A stretch of 64,000 nucleotides of DNA, from NCBI GenBank assembly GCA_964035545.1, contig OZ037766.1, forward strand, positions 30,365,274-30,429,273. Direction: 5' to 3'. The notes under the pieces are model-generated. The model ran no database searches. It was not told where the DNA came from and saw only the letters and a program-made list of their open reading frames with translations. This DNA comes from Bugula neritina. Taxonomy: Eukaryota > Bryozoa > Gymnolaemata > Cheilostomatida > Bugulidae. The position numbers were made by a program, and so were the translations under genes. Positions 59,351 to 64,000 of the stretch are shown here, piece by piece; within the stretch, counting starts at the first letter, position 1, and each line of letters begins with the position of its first letter.

Positions 59351-62300
59351 ATGGCCGTTAAGTTATCAAAATACAAAGCTCCTGTTTGGGCTCAGTCATT
59401 GAAAAGAATTCCAGAGTTTAAAATACAGGTATTTATTATTATCTTTACACAGCATTTCTGTCTTTGTACAGCTATGACAATATTTAGACTGCTAATTGTA
59501 ACACATGCACTGCTCAATACTGTCACATTTTCGTTCACGTTTTTAGTAAATCTAAGAAACAACAGCAGTAATTTTTGTCTAGATATATATTGTTATGATT
59601 TCCAGAATTAGGGTCGATGTGCAACCAAGAGAGTCTATTTATTACTAGAGAAACTTCACCGTGATAAGTCGAGTAGATATCGTTATATTTCAATACAAGA
59701 ATACATAATAAAACTAGTATACAACAGTTAATAATACGCACGTCTACTTAATTTACAGCACTATCCTCAACTGAGCTAGTAGCGCGAAGCTGCTACTATT
59801 ACTCATAAGCAGCCTAGCTAATTGGCTAATACATTGTTCCGGGTCAATACGCAACCTTGCGTATTGTGTTGCTGGTAGCTCCACGAGCCACCACAATATA
59901 TCCTCCCACTCTGACTAATGATTATTGAACTATTTGTTTTTGTTTAGCTAGCTGCACCTGGTTTTACTCCAATAACAGAATGGAAGCTTCCAGATTCTCC
60001 ACAAGGTTTTAAAGTGCTCCTTAAACGTGATGATTTTACAGGAAGTATACTTAGTGGTAACAAGGTTTGTTTATTTGAGGAGTTGTTATTTTGGCATAAC
60101 AGCTTTTACCAAAGAGTTAATTAGTGTTTCTTTACTCTGGTGTGGGTCATTGATGTTTTAGTCCAAGTACTGTCTATGCTCTAACATCAAAGCAATTATG
60201 ATTGGATGCCCCTCCCCCGCAGCATTACCTATTACCCTACTGGTATTTGAGCTCATGACCCTACTAGTTTTAATAATTTTTTAAAAAAAATTAATAATTT
60301 AGTTGTTGCCCTGGTTAAATCAACTCGTTTTATTTTCAGCTAATAGCTGGCTAAAATGGGAGTTATTAAAGTTTCAACCAACAGTTTGCTCTGCAATGAG
60401 CAAATTTCATAATTTTTTAGTATTTTCTCCGCTGGTATCAGTTTTATAAACAAATCAATATTCAAAATTTCCAGGTTCGTAAGTTGGAGTTTATACTAGC
60501 TGAAGCTATAGCCAAAGGATGTAAGCACGTGATTAGTGTGGGGGCGCTGCAGAGTAACCACTGTAGAGCTGTAGCAGCGAGCTGTGCAGAACTTGGGCTA
60601 CAAAGTCATCTGTTTCTTAGAACCCCAGCTAAGGTTAGTATTTATCATTATTATCCAAGTTAGCAAGTAATATGAAGTACTCAGATGTTTTTGAATAATT
60701 CATTTCAACACAGAAATTGTGGAAAAGTACCAGAAATTATAAGATGTTTTATTGAATTATTAAAAGTATTTGCTGAACTTTTTTAATCCCCAATTTAAGT
60801 TAGATTTTCAAACTGAAAGTACGTAGCTAATGATCTAATGAATATGAAATAACTTTATTACATGGTCTAAGATGCAGCAGAATATTTACACCTGAAAGCT
60901 TGTTTCATTGCTTTCCAGGATGATTCTCAACTCAAGTATGATGGCAACTTCTTTCTCAACCGACTGTTGGGATCACATTTGTATATGCTCCCAATGGGGG
61001 TTCAATATAAGGCTTATGTTGAGCCTAGAATGAAAGCACTCGCTGAAAACATTGAGTATGTATGTAACCTATTTTAAGAGTTGTCCACTCTGAAAATTAC
61101 AACCTTAAGGGTTGATAACTCTAAAGTCCAAATACTCAAAAGCTTTGAAAGCTGCCCTATAAATGGCAGTTTTACTTGTTAAAATGTCAGCCTATATAAT
61201 ATACACAAAGTTTATAAGAGGAAATGTGTTTATAATCAATAAATTTCTCAGCCTTATCTTAGTGTCCATGTTTACTGTGACTGTAGAAAGGAAACAGGAG
61301 AGTCGTCCCATCTTGTCTGTGTTGGCGGTTCAGACAACACAGGGATTTGGGGCTATATCCAGTGCTTTGCAGAACTTAGGAAACAGGTAATTTCTGCATT
61401 ACCTTGATTTTCCTATAAGATTTGTCATGCATATTCTAGTGTTTAGTAAGTTGAATGCACACATATTTTCAGTTAAATATGCTCTGTCTATTTTCAGGCT
61501 GTAGAGTTTGATGACATTGTTTGTGTGTGTGGCAGTGGGGGGACAGTTAGTGGTCTAGCTATAGCCAACTACCTGTGTGGAATGCCCTACAGGTAGGCTC
61601 TATGTTGCCAATCTGACTATTATAAATTCACAGTGGTCTTACATTCAGAAGCTGAAGTTTTAAGTTTAAATATTTTTAGACATAAATTTATTAGATTTAC
61701 TGCTTATCAGCAAAAGATATGCTAAAATTATAATAATGCCTCCGTCTTACAGCTCTGTCTAGCAACTTGTTGGGAGTTATCATCACTTTTACCGGTTTAC
61801 ATTGTAATTTATTAGCTGATATTTTATGGAGAGTCTGCAACGACTATCTATGATGCTTAAACATTAAATTCTCCAATGCTAACACATTGTTCAGTATTTA
61901 TTCTATTTTACTAACTGTAGATGTCACGGTATTCTAGTGTGTGACTCAAACCAGTATTTCCATGAAGAGATCAATGGTAATTTAGAAGCTCTTGGTATAA
62001 CAGACGTACGCAGTGAGGACATAGTCCACCTGTACGATGCGTATAAGGAACCTGGATACGGACGTAACCTCCCCTGCCATTTTGGTATGTTGTTTCACTT
62101 GAACTAAAATATTTCATAATAATGTCTATAATGACTTATACTTTACATATGATAGTTGAATATTGATTATTGACCCCGTATTGTTAGCCGTAGCTATCTA
62201 GTAAATCTCTTAATGATTTTCTGTTGATTCAAATAATTTATTTTGGAAGTTTTTTCCAGGTATATGAACAACTCTTTATATTGTTACAGTTTATTCTGCA

Positions 62301-63112
62301 AAATAATTGTGATAAATATTGTTGCTTATTACTGAAATTTCAGTACGTTATCTTTACAAGTGAATACGTCATACTTAATGTTTTGTAATTTCAATTTGAA
62401 GAATTCATAAGCCAGTCAGCCACACAAACTGGAGTTATGTTAGACAACACGTACACGGGTAAAGCTGCTTACGGACTGAGGGATTTGATGCAGAATAAAC
62501 CCGGAGTATTCAAGGGAAGACGAATTCTGTTCATACACTCAGGTTGGTTATTTATCTTCATTTTCTTACATTTGACTCATTTAATTATTAAATCAACTTA
62601 TCGGTATGGATTTTTCTTCTAATCAACTCATTTCAATCTTATACATGTTAACATATATGCATTACTTAATATTCTTGCATTATCTTACTCTGAAAGTTCA
62701 AAATGACATGTTAGATTATTTACAACAAATGATAATAGAACTTAGTAGTACCTATCTGTATCATCAATAGTCTCCTTGGAGCTGTCTGTTTTTTCTACCT
62801 GGTATAAGTTTTAATCTGCTCAAATGCGACATTTTCCATGGATTAATTAGCCTACAGTCATACTAAGACCGGCTAGGCTAAAAAACTCAGTTTGTATTTT
62901 ATGTTCACAACTTTTCATTATTAAAAAGATGTTAATTTATAGATAGGTTTTTATATTTGATCTTGTGAGTTTTTAGTTTGCTGTCTCAAGTGATAAATTT
63001 TTATTGTTATTTACTTTTCATAGGAGGCCAGTTTTCTTTACTAACAGAGGAGATGGCCAGTCATTTGCTTCCTTTTTCTACAAAGAGTAAAGTCACATTC
63101 CTTTCAAAATGA
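59351..63112 (+). CDS. D-cysteine desulfhydrase / ACC deaminase-like PLP enzyme, 9 exons, 359 residues
   Basis: Exons: 59351-59428, 59948-60064, 60475-60633, 60919-61055, 61287-61386, 61498-61592, 61921-62084, 62402-62542, 63024-63112. Phases match and the total is 1080 bases. It belongs to the fold-type II PLP family (tryptophan synthase beta-like). The motif SGNKVRKLEF holds the PLP lysine (K65). QSNH is at 91-94, VGGSDNTGIWGY follows in exon 5, the phosphate-binding CGSGGT in exon 6, EPGYGR in exon 7, and the closing HSGGQFSL. Family members cleave D-cysteine to pyruvate, sulfide and ammonia, or act on ACC. Which substrate applies is not settled by sequence here. An in-frame TGA precedes the ATG by 15 bases. 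AATAAA is at 63465-63470. The introns show it is a host gene. Confidence 0.92.
59591..59895 (-). repeat. Solo LTR in intron 1 of the PLP enzyme gene
   Basis: On the minus strand it starts TGTGGTGGCTCGTGG and ends ATCATAACA. It is 305 bases, flanked by ATATAT on both sides (59585-59590, 59896-59901). The start resembles the element A LTR (TGTGGTGGTC). It holds a perfect 10-base-arm palindrome CAATACGCAA-CC-TTGCGTATTG at 59845-59866. The flank is low-complexity, so the duplication is weak evidence. Confidence 0.55.
60189..60265 (-). mobile_element. SINE fragment, minus orientation
   Basis: The reverse complement reads GGGTCATGAGCTCAAATACC, then GCATCCAATCATAATTGCT, matching the box B to mid part of the SINE at 22674-22880 (TCATGGGTTTGATCCC, GCATCCAGTCATAATTGCT) with a small insertion. 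It lies in intron 2 of the PLP enzyme gene. Confidence 0.5.
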
Positions 63113-64000
63113 TATTATTTGTTGGCACTGGGCCAATACTGTAAAAGTTTATTTTTTTACTTATATAGCAACTGATTTTATTATCTCTAATTTATAAAGG
63201 TTTTAGCATGATATTCTGTTCATTATACACTATCGCCAGTTCTTTGGTCACACTAATGTCTAAGTATCTGTTAAAAAACCATTTTTTACAATCAGATACA
63301 TTAAAATTGGTGCAATATAAGAAAGTAATTGTTTATAACATTAAGTGTTGGTTATTAATGTATTACCATTCACTCCTATTGACCACGGAACAAGGTGTCC
63401 TTTGTAGTATAATCTACAACAACTTTGAGAATTCTCCATTATTTGAAAAGGTACGTGTATATATAATAAATATTTGTGGTTACTTGATTTAGATTCCATT
63501 ACATGACTGACTTCAGTTTCATTCTATAAGTGCTAGCTACTAACATCCCTAAATGGCTGTCCTATCCCTAAATGGCCGAACAGTCTTAGATTATAACTCA
63601 TTCATGTTATGAGAGTACCTTCACCATCAAACAAGTGTCTTGAGTACATATATGGAGCACTTTTCACGGTGCTGTAGAAACTGGGTTCAGCCATGAAATC
63701 ATATAAATATTAGTTAACTTGTGAAGAATCTAAAACCGGCAAAAGAAATGTTTTATTGGTACTTCAAAAGAATTTATTACTGTTACGCTGCAGTTGTAGT
63801 GAAACATTTGAACTCTCACATAACAGATAAATATGCAAGGAGATACTGACAGATATGCAGGGTAGAGTAATAGACCAAAATTATGGATAATCATTAAAAA
63901 GTAGTTCAGAGTTATCCTATCTGTATATAAATCAACAACCGTGATATTCCCAAAGATAACACCCGAAGCTGTAAAGTAACATTGCCATGTACAAAATGTT
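63113..64000. other. 3' UTR of the PLP enzyme gene and downstream DNA
   Basis: The poly(A) signal is at 63465-63470. The 63208-63492 open stretch has no domain and would be 3' UTR. Nothing else was recognised. Confidence 0.5.

Noticed and set aside
61163-61390. Open frame over exon 5 of the PLP enzyme gene (ending in a TTQGFGAISSALQNLGNR stretch)
   Set aside because: The enzyme's conserved GGSDNTGIWGY lies in another frame of the same exon, and phase with exons 4 and 6 supports that one.

Overview
This is a piece of an animal (metazoan) nuclear genome. The host genes have many GT-AG introns of about 100 to 3,000 bases. The non-coding DNA is AT-rich and full of simple repeats. The gene set (NB-ARC/TPR protein, TNF-family ligand, SART3, D-cysteine desulfhydrase-like enzyme) together with Ty3/Gypsy elements and a tRNA-derived SINE points to an invertebrate. 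I cannot name the phylum from sequence alone.

Layout. 1-6031: the 3' part of a decayed Ty3/Gypsy element (A). It holds pro-pol with stops and frameshifts, an unusual extra open frame after pol, a 200-N assembly gap and a 3' LTR. 7183-13840: a second decayed, GC-richer element of related pol type (B). It has a 5' LTR, a tRNA-Leu-type primer site and a mosaic gag-pro region with two zinc knuckles. 13841-17416: repeat debris, including two LTRs of one family in inverted orientation. One is cut by a nested LTR, and between them lies a broken fragment of the oligoribonuclease gene REXO2. 18945-26630 (minus): a complete NB-ARC/winged-helix/TPR-like gene of 917 codons. Two equal-sized homologous exons in it can only be used alternatively without breaking the frame. 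27183-31692 (minus): an intact Ty3/Gypsy element with LTRs that look identical, a 5-bp target duplication and one 1316-residue gag-pol frame. It sits in a triplet-repeat region. 33176-45164 (plus): SART3, 20 exons, 961 residues. 48833-55197 (plus): a TNF superfamily ligand, 6 exons, 306 residues, with a TATA box and a furin site. 59351-63112 (plus): a D-cysteine desulfhydrase/ACC deaminase-like PLP enzyme, 9 exons, 359 residues.

I assembled the four host gene models by hand from GT-AG sites. In every one the exon phases match and the summed length is a multiple of three. The genes do not form an operon and have unrelated roles: intracellular sensing (NB-ARC), spliceosome recycling (SART3), extracellular signalling (TNF) and amino-acid catabolism (PLP enzyme). 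A tRNA-derived SINE family links several introns, with two near-full copies and two fragments. The full copy between the two alternative exons has a perfect 16-bp target duplication.
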